This document shows positions 50,659 through 63,597 of a DNA stretch of 64,000 nt, one piece after another. The notes below the pieces were generated by a model that did no database searches, had not been told where the DNA came from, and was given only the letters and a program-made list of their open reading frames with translations. Where the stretch lies: contig JBHGNT010000001.1 in assembly GCA_043228905.1 (NCBI GenBank), forward strand, positions 2,666,001-2,730,000. The letters run 5' to 3'. Position 1 is the stretch's first letter. Each line of letters opens with the position of its first letter. The stretch is from Azolla caroliniana (lineage: Eukaryota; Polypodiophyta). The position numbers and the translations under genes were made by a program.

Positions 50659-53409
50659 TCATGGATTACTGCAAGTACGATCAAACTGCATCAAATTGTT
50701 TGTGCTAGTATTTGAGTTTGAATGCAAGTTGCTCTTTGTCTTTTTTGGGGTGCTCGTGTTCACATCATTCCCACATCCAAAGAAATGGTTCTGTGCTTGA
50801 GCAAAGCTTTCTTCAGGAGATTCAAAGAAATGGAATGGGTTGGATGCGCCCCGTTTCTTGTCTGAAGTTGTACAGTTTGGAGGAGCAATGGAGTTGTCAA
50901 AAGCTGCCAAGTCTGCACTAAACATGCTTACAAATAACTTCTGTAGTTCTTCAAAGCTATTGCCCTTTCCAGAACCCTGTCAGATACAGAGGAAACCAGG
51001 AGTTATTTGAAAGCATTGATCCATTCAAATGTTGACAAATTCGATTGGAAGGCAAAAATGACCGTATCTTGCTTGAAAGATAAAAGTGATATCAAATCAC
51101 AAAGCACATAATCTTATTCTTCATTATGGTATAATTTCAAAGAATGTTATTACATACATCCAATCAGATCATTACCCATTGAACCATGAATACATAATCC
51201 TGACCCAGAGAAGGTCATTCTAAAAAGGGAAACATTATCTTTATTTTGAAACTATACCACAGAAACATTATCTTGCTTTAAAAATATACATTCAATGTGG
51301 CACCATTTGAAAGCATATATATTATACAAATACATTCAATCAGATCACCGCATATCTACCATGAATACATAATCCCACCAATAACACTGCAACATTGCAC
51401 AATTATCATATTTTAAAAAATATACCACAATAACACTGCACATTAAAATATCTTAGCACTTCGTGGAAGAACCCATGCATATGATATCATCTCATATTCT
51501 ATGCAACCGGACAACAAAAAGCATATCCGTGTTCTTGGGATCAGATAAGTCTTAAATCTATACATTTGAAGTCCCAAGATACACTCAAAGCTAAAAGCTT
51601 TTTTGTTAACAGCATCTGTGACATGTAACAGTGTTCAATGGATGTCCGAAAACACAAACTCAATATATTACTTTGGACATAAGCATGAAAGGATCCAATA
51701 GCAAAAGAAAACAATAATCAGTAGAGCCCACAGAGCAAACTTATAGTGGATGGCATGCTTCAATTTTAGCCAAACCCTAAAATACCCATGTTAACCACCT
51801 ACACATTCTATATTCATTCACCCATATTCAAATATCCTGAGTCAGCCATACACACGCTACTTGTAGCTACTGGTTTGAAGTTCTATGGCTTTTCTGATCA
51901 AGTTTTGGGATCCATAAGATAACTGAAAAGAATGTTGAAGACATAGTCTCTCACCTCTGCTCGTACATCAGCCATCATAACTGACATCTCATTCATGAAG
52001 CTGCCAAAGCCCTGTTGAAATCAAAGGTTGGCTTAAAATATTTTATCAATGATTTGGAATAATTGTAATTGAATCTGTAATTTCGTGGATTTTTAATCCA
52101 AATGTTGGAACGGTAGCTATTTGTGTCATAAATGTGGGTAAAAAATAGACTAGGAACTACCTCAACTTCTTCTTCAGCATCTTCTCGATCATATAAGCCA
52201 CAGTCATAAAGCGCTTTTTTTGTCTCATCAGAAAGCACTGCAGAAAAACCATAACCTCTAAATCAAATTGAAGCTTAGGATAAACCAATGGAGAAACACC
52301 AACATTCCCCTTCACTAGTTAGGTATTTACCAAAATACCCTTAAAAATAACCCCCTCTATAACAGCAAATTCTGTACATCAACTAGGCATTACTGTAACT
52401 CATGAAACCCTAGGGATATTCTGGTAAACACCCAACATGTTCAGCAAATTCAATGTTCTCCATGAACCAAATGAATACAAAAAAAAGAAAGTACAAACCT
52501 GCATAAGCTTCTTGAATTTCCTGAAATTTTATCTTTGCCACTGCAGAATCCTCAATGGCACACTTGTCAGGATGCCACCTCTGGGAGAATAAGCATGATG
52601 CATACATCAGACTGTGTGGAAAATCAAACCAAATGTATGCGATGAAGGATGCGATTCTATTTGACTAGTCTTACCAGTTAAATCCTTCATAGTCCAACTC
52701 TAATAAAACAAAATTAGCATTCTGCTCATAGAAATTTTTAGTAATTTTTTATCGTAAAACCTGAATTGCATATATTTACATTGAAACAATATTGTGTAAG
52801 GCCCATGCTTTTGCGGGAATGCTATTATCTTATAATTTCTCTCCCCAAGTCCTCATAGTCAAACGCTACAAATATTTGGTGAAAATCTCTGAAATACCCG
52901 TAAGATAATACTCTCTGTTCCCCCAAATGCCAATAAGCTGCCATAATTTCCTTACAGTGTTTCCCTGCCCTTATGCTCCATATTAAAACAAATCCTTCAC
53001 AAAGGCCCATACATCCTATCCACAATAGTAACCTTTACCCTGTATTTTCTATACACAATTTCGTATATTCCCCAACAGCAATTTTTACTGTATATTATAT
53101 ACATAAATCCTTCACAACAGCAAGTTTTACCCAACATTCCCAGTTCCAGAGTACATGAATACAAAGAGTAAGAAACTCAGAGAAATCCAACACACATGCT
53201 CAGAAAAAAAAGACACCCTAATAGAAACATACATTAATCCAATGAACCTATAGCTAAGGAACACAACAGAAATTCAATCATAACAAAAAGATATTTACCA
53301 TAGCAAGCTTTCGGTAAGCACTTCTTATTGAAGAGGAAGAAGCGTTTCTACTTAAACCAAGAATTGCATAGTATTGTTTTGATGGCATCCGGCCTTCACC
53401 GGAAGCCAT
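50659..53409 (-). CDS. J-domain (DnaJ/HSP40 type III) co-chaperone
   Basis: Five exons on the minus strand, 53409-53299, 52580-52499, 52237-52161, 52011-51955 and 50976-50659, join in phase to 214 aa. The J domain fills residues 11-80: YYAILGLSRNASSSSIRSAY, RKLAM, then the HPD motif in RWHPDK (H40-P41-D42), helix III KIKFQEIQEAYAVLSD and YDCGLYD. HPD stimulates the ATPase of HSP70 partners. After it come an acidic DAEEEVE, the block GFGSFMNEMSVMMADVRAE and SFEELQKLF, which match the small plant J-proteins of the At3g14200/At1g56300 type, then an Asn/Ser/Thr-rich tail. There is no G/F or zinc-finger domain, no transit peptide and no membrane segment, so it is probably cytosolic or nuclear. The start ATG is 7 residues before a second Met and is the first in the frame. 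Confidence 0.93.
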
Positions 53410-54227
53410 TTTACAGGAAAACAAAGTTTCCTAGGATATCGTGAAAAATATTCAAATTTCTTAAATTCTTCAGAAACGTCTTTGATTTTCTTCAAATTCC
53501 CTTCAAATTCTTCAGGAATCTTTGATATACTCAGCTTTTCTTCATAAAATACTTTGATTTTTCTTCAGAATCCGACCGAATGTTTTGGGGAATCTAAAAG
53601 ATTATTCGAATTCTTTAGAAATTTCTTCGAGTTTCTTCTAGCTCCTTATACTTCCTGCAAACTGCTTGGGACCGGAAAAATATATTCGATTATTTTCAGA
53701 GTTCTATGGGTTGCTTTGAATTCTGCAGATTCTTTTGAAAGACCTGTATAAACAATCACAGAGTTCTGCGAGAAATCTCAAGCTTTGCGGAAAAGTATTC
53801 TAAATCTAAGGAAGGAGCTGTTCCCAACGGTGCGGGAATGCTTTCCCAACTCTTATCTTCTGACCCAGAAGAAAAAGCGTTGATGATCCGGCAATGATAG
53901 GAAACCTATCTAGTTTTCTGTATGAAGTGGAGAAGAAGAAAAAGAAGACGATAACTAAAGCAGAAAACAAATGTTGTTGGATTGCTGCGAGAATTTCCGA
54001 GCGGTGCAGAAATTTCCTCCAATTTTGAGAAGGGAATTGCTCCGGTTGCTGCAGGAATCGTCCGAAAATTCTACTTCCGACACAGGACACAGAGGAGGAG
54101 GAGGAGGAGGAAGAAGAAGCTTTGGGGATCCAGCAAAGGTAAGAAACCTCTACAGTGTTTTGTATGAAGAAGAAGAGGAAAATTATGAAGAAGAAGAAGA
54201 AGAGAACAATCAGAGAATCAATGAATC

Positions 54228-54228
<1 letters not shown>
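53410..54228. other. Upstream region of the J-domain gene
   Basis: Rich in TTCTT/AAATTC words, with repeated short segments such as TTCAGAAA and TTCTTCAAATTC at 53460-53560. From about 53980 a purine-rich, GC-richer tract begins. Probably leader or promoter sequence of the minus-strand J-domain gene. No gene is supported on the plus strand. Confidence 0.45.

Positions 54229-54269
<41 letters not shown>
54229..54269 (+). repeat. (GA)n microsatellite
   Basis: About 19 GA units in a purine-rich region. CA runs at 54547-54562 and 54626-54638 and a CT run at 54638-54652 follow in the same GC-richer island. Confidence 0.9.
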
Positions 54270-54272
<3 letters not shown>

Positions 54273-57200
54273 TTATTGGGGTATGGTGAGAAAGGAGCTT
54301 TCTGATTGATCTTCTCTGTTTCTTCTCTCTGTCTTTGTCTCTGTTCCTTTGGAGGTTTGTCCATCGTATGTATGTCTTTGGACGGCCCGGATCGCTTGGG
54401 TTTCCAGATCCTCGTTTCTGCGCCGTGGGATTCGTAGATATTTTCTTCGTTCTTGGTGGGGGCTGTGGAATGGATGGATGTGTCTGGGACCTTCTGGAAG
54501 CATCCGGAAGATATTTTCTCTCTTTAGAGAGAGAGTCTGAGAGATACACACACACACACACACAATCTCATCTTCGTCTTCATCTTCATATTCATCTCGA
54601 ATCATCATAATATCGCTTTGCGTCCACACACACACACACTCTCTCTCTCTCTCTCGTGTGTTGGCGTTCGTTCTATCGCCCCGCGCTACTCGAGTCTTGT
54701 TACCTCCGGGCTTTTTTTATTGCCATCCCGCCTCATCGGATCTTATTTCCACACCCCTAATGCCCGTCGAATCACACCTGTGAGCGATGACCATGTGTCG
54801 GGCCCATCGAACTTGCCTGGAGACTCGCAGGAGCCAGTGTGGGTTGTGGGCTTCCTTCCCCATCCGGACTGCTCTACTTTGATCGAGCCCTTTTCCACAT
54901 TCCCCGTGCCGTGTGATTGATCGGCTTTTTTCTTGTGCAAGAACATATTAGTAAGAAATTGTGACAAAAGTGCCCACTAATGCGTAAGAACCCATTCCTA
55001 GGTTGGGATAAGTTTTGTCGCCTTCGATAACGTTTCCAGCCCATGGACTCGATTTCTTTTTGGTCCTAGCGCATGATGACACACAACTTTTCTCTTTTCG
55101 TTTTTTACCAAACTCCAGAATCTCTCATCCTGCACTTTGTTTTCCTCTATCTATCTACCAATCTCCTCGCGCACACTATATCGAGATAGTATTTAAATAC
55201 CCGATATGAAATATTTAACTGATTGTCTATTGACGATTCGAGGAGCGCACATATGAAAGACTCTCGAGGATATTAATGTTTAGTATTTGATTTTCTGACT
55301 CACCTTTGTGGAAATTTGGCTCTCCCCTTCTACATATGACTTTTAAGTATGCATATTTTGTTTCCAAATCTTCAACATACACACAATTTCAATGTGCACA
55401 CTTACACTTTCACACATGACACTATCAAAATACGTGTATGGCTATTAAAGGGTGACAACAACCCTTAACAAAGACTAACCTCCTTGAGAATTTAACAAAA
55501 ACCCATGATCAAAATTGTTACAAAAGCTAAAATGCATGGTCTCTCTAATACCCATGGCTCTTGTATGAGAGATTCACCCTAAGGCATGCTCGACAAAAAC
55601 TCCTATGTAATTAACGCGAGATTATGTTGTTTATTGCATTTTCCCACCATTCCAACATGGTATTCATCCTCAAGTATCCATGTGACACTTTACCATGATT
55701 AGGGCAACATACTTTACTATGCATAATTGTTCGCATAATGCTCACTATGAGCAAATTCATGCCTTTTTTCTAGACTATTTTATGTTATTGTTTAAATGTA
55801 GCAACACATGCAATTATTGAATGTTTAGAAGTTTATCAATCTAATGTATATAATGCATTTGATTCTGTTAATTAAATGTGTATACGCACCTCCCACTTTA
55901 TCATGTAATCTATTATTTATACCTTCAATACGATCAAAATTTCATTCTATAAAAATCGATGATGTTAAGATATAAGATACCTTAGGCCTCTCCTACATCC
56001 ATATAAACTTGAAGCATTGTTGAGACGCTCATGGATGTTGTCACTCATAGTTGGAGACAGTTTGGACTTCATATGTACACTACACTTTTTGTAAATTGGC
56101 TTGTGTTCACATTATATACTTACAAGTTACACTCATTGAGCATGTGCCTTTCACCTTTCTAGAATGTAAGTGAGGTGGGTCACTTCCACAATAATATAGG
56201 TATGGTAAGTGAGGTGGCTCAATTCATGTTAAATGCAAACTTTTAATAGTTTCGAGATTGAGCATGTTTTGCTTCAATTAATTATGAATATTGAAACCAA
56301 TATAACATTGATCAAAAACCAAGATTTTGGTCCTAATATAGCATGATTAAGATATAAGCTTTTATATTTATCGTGAGTTCACATAATAGGACAAAAATAG
56401 TGAAGAAAGTTGTTTAGATGACGTGAAGTAACTCAATAGTTATAAGGGAAGTAACTCAATAGTTATAAGGGTGGCAAAAAGGATTGAAACAACTCGCCTA
56501 GGAAGATAGGTAGCAAATTGATGGAGTATACAAGTTTGTTTACAAATTACCTTTCAAACATACATGATAGTAAGGAAGCAAATAAGTGAAATGGCATGCC
56601 CAAAAATGTTATTCAACAAGGTAGTACAAATTAGATCATAGGATTGAAACGTACCTTAAAAACACGGTATCATTTTGAAATACGTTCGGCAGTTGGTACA
56701 TAGTGGGTTGAAATATAGTAGTCTTAAAAGTCAAAAACATGTAAAGACTTCAAACTTGTTATTCTAGGATTTAGGTGTTGAGCTATATAAAGGAAACTAG
56801 GTACCCACTACATTATGCGATCTTAGAACACTATTGAGACTATTGGTGTGGCTAATCTCTCTTCAAAGATCCGTTTCATTGGCAAAGTTACCATCAATGA
56901 AATTCCTCAAAAAAAAAAGAATACAATGCTGCATAGGCCTATCCTAAATTGCTCAAACAATGACATGATTTCCATAAGACTATGAAACATGCTTTAAATG
57001 TTACCCCACCAAGGATCTATAACGGTTTCATAAAATGCCTAACTAGGTAATAGTGACTCAATAATGTGGAAAAAGGAATCTTTGAAATCGAAATGAAGAT
57101 GCATAAAGCACCAGGCTATGTAGAACCATTTTCTTAGATTTCTTCAATGGATGAAGGGACGTGCTATAACATTATGCAAAGAATATCACAACTATGTATG

Positions 57201-58503
57201 GTGACCTTACCTTACCTTTCCTGATTGTATGCATGCTTTTTAACGGACCTTCATTTGAAAGAAGCTAAAGGTGTGACTTTAGAATGTAACTCGTAAACAT
57301 CCTCATTATTATGATAACATGATCTTGCACCTACAAAGTTTATACCAATGTCCATATCTCTTTCTCTTTTCTTAGAATCATATGCCAGGGCCAACCTGTA
57401 GGCCATTTGATTATTGTTCACATCTAACAATGAACCTTACAAGGGGGTCAAAGATGAAGGGGCAAGGAACAGAATAAAGTTGTATAGAGAAGCCTCTGCT
57501 AAATTGTTAGGTGGTTCTCTTCGTGCAAACTCTGATTTACATGCCTGAACCATGTCTCATTTACAAAACCCTCTTTTTTGATGTACCACCTCTTATTTTG
57601 TTCCTAAGCTTTTTACACGTTTGTATCAAAGTGCAGCATACACTTTGACCAAATATGAGACCAAAGCTCATCCCTGTATTCTTTTGAGAGACACAAAGTT
57701 ATGATCAAACGACTTTGGATACTAAGAAAGATACATGATTTTTAAAAGGCACAAGAGATTCCCCAATGCATGCAGATTTGTACAACTTCACATTGCCAAT
57801 TGGATGAATATGTGCAGTAGATTTTATTGTAGATTCCCATTGTAAATTCCATCCAAAACAAAGTGACTGGTTGACTGAGGCCCAATGAGAAAGAAACTTA
57901 TAAATCAATGAACAAAATAAGAATTACAAAAATAGACAAAACCTAAACAAGGAAATTAAAAAAGGGAAGTTTGTGGAGCTCATACCATTATAGATGGGTC
58001 TCATTCAATGAATATTGAAGACCTATCAATGCTTGATATCAGTTGAAATCCAATTGACATTGATGAACTACAAGATAGAGCCCAAATCCATAAATATTGC
58101 TCAACTATATGATAAGAGTTTGAATTCAAAATACCTTTGATGAACTATTTGTCAAACTTCCCCATCATGGGTTACTGAGTACATGTTTTGTGCCCCTTGC
58201 TTTTGACATGCAAATTTACCTTAAATGTCTCAAATATCTTATGCCATATATTTTGTCCTTTTGGGCTGGCAATTGACCTTAGATCTCCCCTTCTTTTGGA
58301 TAGGCAATTTACCTTCCAGGAAAAAAATAACTTAGCTTAGTCCATCTTCGAGCCACAATCTGTTCAGTCATCTCCTCTGCACTCTCTCATCGACAAGTAC
58401 AAAAGTACAGACGAAAATATAGCAATTTTCGCATTCATGCAAGATAAAAAAAATATCCAAGGATTTTTCTAAACAATACATAGGTTGTGTCAAAAAAGTC
58501 TCC
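54270..58503. other. Gene-free interval with a GC-richer island at its left end
   Basis: From 54270 to about 54930 the sequence is distinctly more GC-rich than its surroundings and packed with simple repeats; the longest plus-strand frame there (54618-54920) shows no family features. From 55 kb to 58.5 kb the sequence is AT-rich, with no supportable gene. One small duplication, GTAACTCAATAGTTATAAGG, occurs twice around 56430-56470. Confidence 0.45.
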
Positions 58504-61500
58504 TCATTTGGAACCCAGGGCAAAAGAAAGTTTCGGACGAGCATTCTTCTTCCCGAGGATTTTCATTTGCTCTGCTCGTTGTTGCTCTTCTTCGATTTTC
58601 TTCTTTCGCAACGCTTCTTCTTTCTGTTGTTGCAACCTCTCGAGTTCACGATATCGCTCTTCCTCCTTCCTTGCCTGCTCTTCGGCAGCCCTCTTTATGG
58701 CTTCTTCAGCCTTCCTCTCGTTCTCTTCCCGGATTTTCTGCAGCTGCTCCTCTTGTCGACGAGCTGCTTCCTGAGGTATAAAAAAAATAGCATGAAGCAA
58801 TAACTATCAGAAACAAAAAATAATATCAAAGCTACAATGGGTAGTTTGGCGTAGTGCTTTGGGCACTTGCCTCTAAGCCATGGGGCAAGTTTCACTCTCC
58901 CCTTCCCAACAAACCCCTGCCCGAGTTGTATATAGCAATTGGCTGCCAGTTAAGTGAAAAATAAATAGATCTAATATCACACACAGGTGCCTATGTATAT
59001 ATGTTGTGAGTATGCATATGTGTACACATCTATATGTGTGTGTTGCATCTACATATACATATGTGTGTATATGGTGTATATGTACACACATGTGTGCAGA
59101 AATATGTGCGTCTGTATGCATCTATATAGGTATAGGTATACGCATACACCACCATGTATATATAGGAGCATATTAAAATAAATAATTATAAAGTATATAT
59201 GTACATTTATATGTCTATATATTCATATATGTATACAATATAGCTATTGGTATAACTTACCTCTTTTCTTTGAGATTCTAAGGCAGCTTCTTCCCTCTCC
59301 TTCTCCATCTGAGCTAAAACATCTTCTGATACCTTTTTCCGACCCTCTTGCAATCTTCTCTCCACCTCTTTCCGCAACTCTTCAGAATCAAGAGCCTCTT
59401 GGACCAGCTTCTCGATAGCCGATTCTATCCTTTTCGATGCTTCTTCTTCAATCAGCTTTAACTCCGCCTCATGTTGTCGCCTGCGCATACAGTGAGGCTA
59501 GTGATCAAATACTGATAATCGAGGCACACAAACAAACTTCTTCCTTACACACAACAGTTGCCATTTCATGTCGCCTGACAGCCACCTTGTGCGACTTGAA
59601 AGCAATTCCAGATAAAGTATAAGTACCTCCTTTTGCCCAAAACAAAAAGGTGACCTTATCTCCTATCACCTGGGTATGCGACCTGACCTGTCTTCAAGAT
59701 ATTCAATATCAAACAAGATGTTCTTGTTAGGGCCTCTTTAAAAACAAGGCTAGACTTTTCTTGAATGGGACTTAACCTCAAGGCTCAACCCATGTACAAA
59801 TTGATTGGCTTGATAGAATCGTTAATTAGAAAACAAACCTCAGGTGGTGATTATGTTAAGTCAATGGGTTTGATTGATCTATTGGAATGAGAAAGTGGAT
59901 ACAACGTGGCTTCAATTATATCATTCCTTTCAGAAAACTCTAAATTCTTCATGCATTTGACTCGATGGGGGTGTTTCTTTCTAGCTCTCTTCCAGGTGTT
60001 ATGGAAAGACTACACCAGTGGATCCCTGACTGATATCTCAAGATAAATATCTAAGGCAGAGTATTATTGGGCCCCTGAGCTTTTGTAATAGCAACAAACT
60101 CTATGCCAATCATATACGCCACAGAAATTTCTCTCTAATAGAGGAAGCCTCTTGCTATAAATTTTTTATATCCATCATGTGTCTCCATAGTATATAAGCA
60201 TATAAATCTTCAGTAGATAAAGAGTTTGAGTTTCAAAGAGAGGGACAACGTGAGCAAATCAAATTACCGCATGTACATGCACCAAGGTAAGTAAAAAATG
60301 ATCAACTCCTAGTGTTATAAACAGGAGACCATTTACCTAACTATAAAAAGGAAAAATATTTAACCGCCAGGTCTTAAATGATAAACTACAGTAAGAAATG
60401 ATAGTTATCATAGAAACACAAAATACAAATATTAGTTAGGGGACAAAAAGAAGGGTCCACGCAGGATTTTGTACATTAAAATCCCAATATCAATATTAAT
60501 TTGTTTTTTGATACAACGTATGTTGGATATCCCTTGCAACGATTCGAAACTAAGATAAAATAGCCCACAGCTGCACAAGATAACAGTGAAGTCTCACTGA
60601 TGGTTTCTGTGAACTACCTATTTGAATTTGTACATTTATATTATTCTCCTAATACTTGTATTATTACAGCATCTCGTTACCACACATCCCACACTTCTAG
60701 ATGTATCATGCCATACATGATCAGAATATGCACAGCATGAACTAGTGATACATCCATCTTCCTTCTGAGAAACCTTGGTAACTTCAATTAATTTAAGCTA
60801 ATTGCTATTGTATGACTCTTTCTTGCAAGAAAAAAAAAAAATTCAGTCCAAGAAATCATAACAATGACTCGCACCTTAGGAGAGCCCAACCTCAAAAGAT
60901 TTGAATGCCAACTGAGGGAACTTTGCATGGTCCAGACCTTCTTAACATCCTCTTAAGATTTCTTTCAACTCATCACAATACTAAAACTTAATTTAGAATC
61001 AAAATCATGTGTTTGCAAAAGCTAATCAAATGAGAATTTTATCCTCTATCCATAGTTATATTCAAAATGTGATGACAAAGGCCTTATTCAAAGATCCGAA
61101 AAAGTTACAAAACATCGAACACAAAAAAGTAGAGAACTTAAATTCTGGAGATTCTGTAGTAAAACTCCAATCTCGTCATCAAATAGCCATAGAACTACGC
61201 TAGAACGACCATAACACGTTCCCTAATTAAACAATACATTCCTTCACATTCTCCTTTACATCACATGCCAATCAATGACCTTGAAACAATAAGAAGTTAG
61301 TTTCACAGGATTTCCACTTTTAAAAAGCTTATCATCTCTACAGCATTCTTCAGAAAAAAGTGCGCTCTTCAAGTTATTCTCTACATAAAACCTCAAAGAA
61401 CAGCCCTTCATAAAAGGCAAAGGAAGTTTCACAAAGAAAAACTTTTTTACATATTCCATAATCTCTTATCCATTTTACAACACATTGGTAAGTTATTCAA

Positions 61501-61708
61501 TAAAAAAAAACAGAAAAGAAAGCCGAAGACCATGTTTTGTATCAAACCTGGTTATAGAAGCAAGAGATGATGGACTCTCACAATCTCGATGGCTCTTGTT
61601 CTTGTTATTTGTGGGGGGTGAAGGCTCTCGAGATCGTCTTCTCTTGCTCTTCCTAGATGGAGATCTTGATCTTGACCTTGACTTTGACTTTGATCTTGTT
61701 CTACCCAT
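58504..61708 (-). CDS. ARGLU1: ARGLU1-type arginine/glutamate-rich splicing-associated protein
   Basis: Three exons on the minus strand, 61708-61548, 59480-59261 and 58770-58504, join in phase to 215 aa. Residues 4-28 are an RS-type domain (RSKSKSRSRSRSPSRKSKRR). Residues 54-200 are a long Glu/Arg/Lys-rich helix (EAELKLIEEEASKRIESAIE, LEESQRKE-type repeats, QQQKEEALRKKKIEEEQQRA). The C-terminus KILGKKNARPKLSFALGSK matches the conserved ARGLU1 end motif K-I-L-G-K-x-x-x-R-P-K-L-S-F. Animal ARGLU1 is a nuclear coactivator and splicing modulator in which the RS domain binds RNA and the Glu-rich domain binds proteins; the plant protein probably associates with the spliceosome as well. The plant form is shorter than the roughly 270-residue human one, mainly in the RS part. 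A CT-rich leader at about 62150-62190 may be a noncoding first exon. Confidence 0.93.
58838..58970 (+). mobile_element. Probable tRNA-derived SINE (degenerate) in an ARGLU1 intron
   Basis: TTTGGCGTAGTGCTTTGGGC resembles the Pol III A box of plant tRNA-derived SINEs (TGGCNNAGTGG, one mismatch). About 35 bases on, GGGCAAGTTTCACTCTCC resembles a B box with a small change. It lies in the intron between exons 2 and 3 of ARGLU1 on the opposite strand. No clear target duplication or 3' tail was identified. Confidence 0.45.
58980..59260 (+). repeat. TATATG/TGTGTA-rich low-complexity tract
   Basis: Alternating purine-pyrimidine words (ATATGTGTGT, ACATATACAT) run to within a few bases of the exon 2 donor of ARGLU1 on the minus strand. 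Confidence 0.7.
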
Positions 61709-62640
61709 TTTTCCCAGGTCAATTTAAAAAGCTATGTTCCTTTGTGTGATTCTTGAAGAAGATTTAAAAAGGAAGTTCTGCAAAAGGCAAATCAAGTAAG
61801 CCCAATTCCATGGCATTGGCATTCTAATATCAAATCTTTAATAAATCTCACATTCTAGAAAACATAAAAAGATGAAAAAGAAAAAAATCTCGAATACCTA
61901 ACCTTGAAAAGAAATTTTCCATTTTTGAAGATATTTTTTCCGCCATGACTACATATCATCCATAATAGCACAATAAAAGACCCACCTTCTTTTTTGTCCA
62001 GAAAAAAGAGACCCAAATGCTCTATTTTCTCTCTTCTGCTAAAAAGATTGACCAAAAGCATTACCTGATAATATGGACATGGATTCCTCCCAAAATGAAA
62101 GAGTTTGCTTGCTTTTCCTTGTGCTTTTTCTTTCACCTTTGAAACTTTCTCTCTTTCACTCACTCTGTCTCAATCTCTATCTCTCTCTATCTCGACGTCA
62201 CGGCGATGGAGGGGGTGATGGGTTTCAATGCGCCGAGCAGGTTTTGCCGGGAGAAGATCAGAGCAGGGGACGACAGGGACACCGAGCTCTACTATAGTAG
62301 TATGTATTGGGGTGAATGAGCCAAATCCAGTAAAAAGCTTAAGGAAGTAGAAGTAGGAAGGAAAGGAAGTTTTCCCTAAGGTTTCAAGAAACTCCAAATA
62401 TGACCCTCTAGTCTCCTCAAAATCCCCAAACCGCCCTTCCTTTTCCAAGAGAAAGAAAGAGCCAAAATTAAAATCGGCCCATGAGACAATTAGTTTACAA
62501 CAAAAATGGGGTATTTACCCATTCATCGAAAGAAAAAATAAAAACAAAATAAAATAAAATAGAGCTTCAGCTAAATGGTTCTAGTAAAAAAAAACCATGT
62601 GTTTTTTTTTAGAAAGAAAGAAAGAAAGATATATTAACGT
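61709..62640. other. 5' flank and probable leader of ARGLU1
   Basis: Includes a CT-rich tract (62140-62192) and a GC-richer stretch (62195-62285), as expected for a plant 5' UTR and promoter on the minus strand. No further coding frame was accepted. AGAA units occur at 62610-62630. Confidence 0.45.
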
Positions 62641-62689
62641 CTTCTAATGCCAGAATTGGCCCATGAGATAATTGGTTGGGGTCAAAATC

Positions 62690-62995
62690 GAACCGGTTTG
62701 GAACCGAATTGTTTAAATTTTTTGAAACTTGAACCGAACCACGAAATCGTAAAACCGAACTGTTAAACGTTAAACATTTTTCAAACTGTTAAAACCGCGG
62801 TTTCGTGGTTCGGTTTTGGTTTTTCAACTTAGGTCAAATTTTAAAGATGTTCCTAAAATGTGAGAATAAGATCTAAAAATGAAAAAATTGTTTAAAAACA
62901 ATCTTTTAAAATTTAAATAAACCGTTTAAACCGCATTTCTGTTTGTTGAACCGTTAAGTCGCGGTTTGGTTTGTTTCAAACTGAACTGTTGCTAA
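62690..62995 (+). repeat. AACCG-rich palindromic element, copy 1
   Basis: Dense AACCG/CGGTT words on both strands (GAACCGAACC, AAACCGCGGTTT, GTGGTTCGGTTTTGG) around an AT-rich core with CAACTTAGGTCA, CCTAAAAT and GTTTAAAA. The whole can pair with itself. The same order of blocks recurs at 63598-64000 in the same orientation, about 895 bases downstream. Confidence 0.75.
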
Positions 62996-63136
62996 TTGTA
63001 AGTGTCCCATTCCTTAGCCCCCAACATGGGAGGGGGGTGACCCCAAAGTTAGTTGGGGTATCATTCTAGCATTTTTCACACACATTGATTCATCTAACCG
63101 TTTGTGGTTTCACCAAAGCGAGACACACATAGAGAT

Positions 63137-63162
63137 AGATAAATAGATAGATAGATAGATAT
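63137..63162 (+). repeat. (GATA)n microsatellite
   Basis: About five GATA units between the two AACCG-rich copies. Confidence 0.85.
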
Positions 63163-63597
63163 TTTATAACGTCCATAGAGAGGCCAATATCTAGAGATAA
63201 AGAGATTTTATTGTCATGTTGTATGTTCTCAGTTGTAAGAAATGCTAGTATCGATTTAATGGAGGTTACGCTTGAGATAGATTGGAGATTTTTGTAGGTC
63301 ACTAAAGCCTTGCTTGGCGGACTAAAAACAAACAAACAAATGATGTATATCCTAAACTAATTCACATGTATACACGGATTGGTTGATAAAGAGTGGGGAA
63401 TAACAAGATCCAATAGGTCGTAGCAAAGTGCGGTACAAATGGGGGTGCCAATCTTGTCTTTCTTTCAAAGCTAAAGGTGTTTATATTGGCGGGTGGGTGG
63501 ATTACCGCTAGGAGCTTCTTTATGACGATGTAATATTATTGCTTCTGGAATGTTTTAGATAACAATTAGCAATGGTTTAGTTCGAGAGTGTCAAAAC

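Noticed and set aside
53971-54309. Arg/Glu-rich frames in the GC-richer island
   Set aside because: Caused by GGA, GAA and GA simple repeats; no conserved motif and no consistent frame.
58987-59181. Cys/Tyr-rich 64-codon frame
   Set aside because: Produced by the TATATG/TGTGTA-rich tract in an intron.
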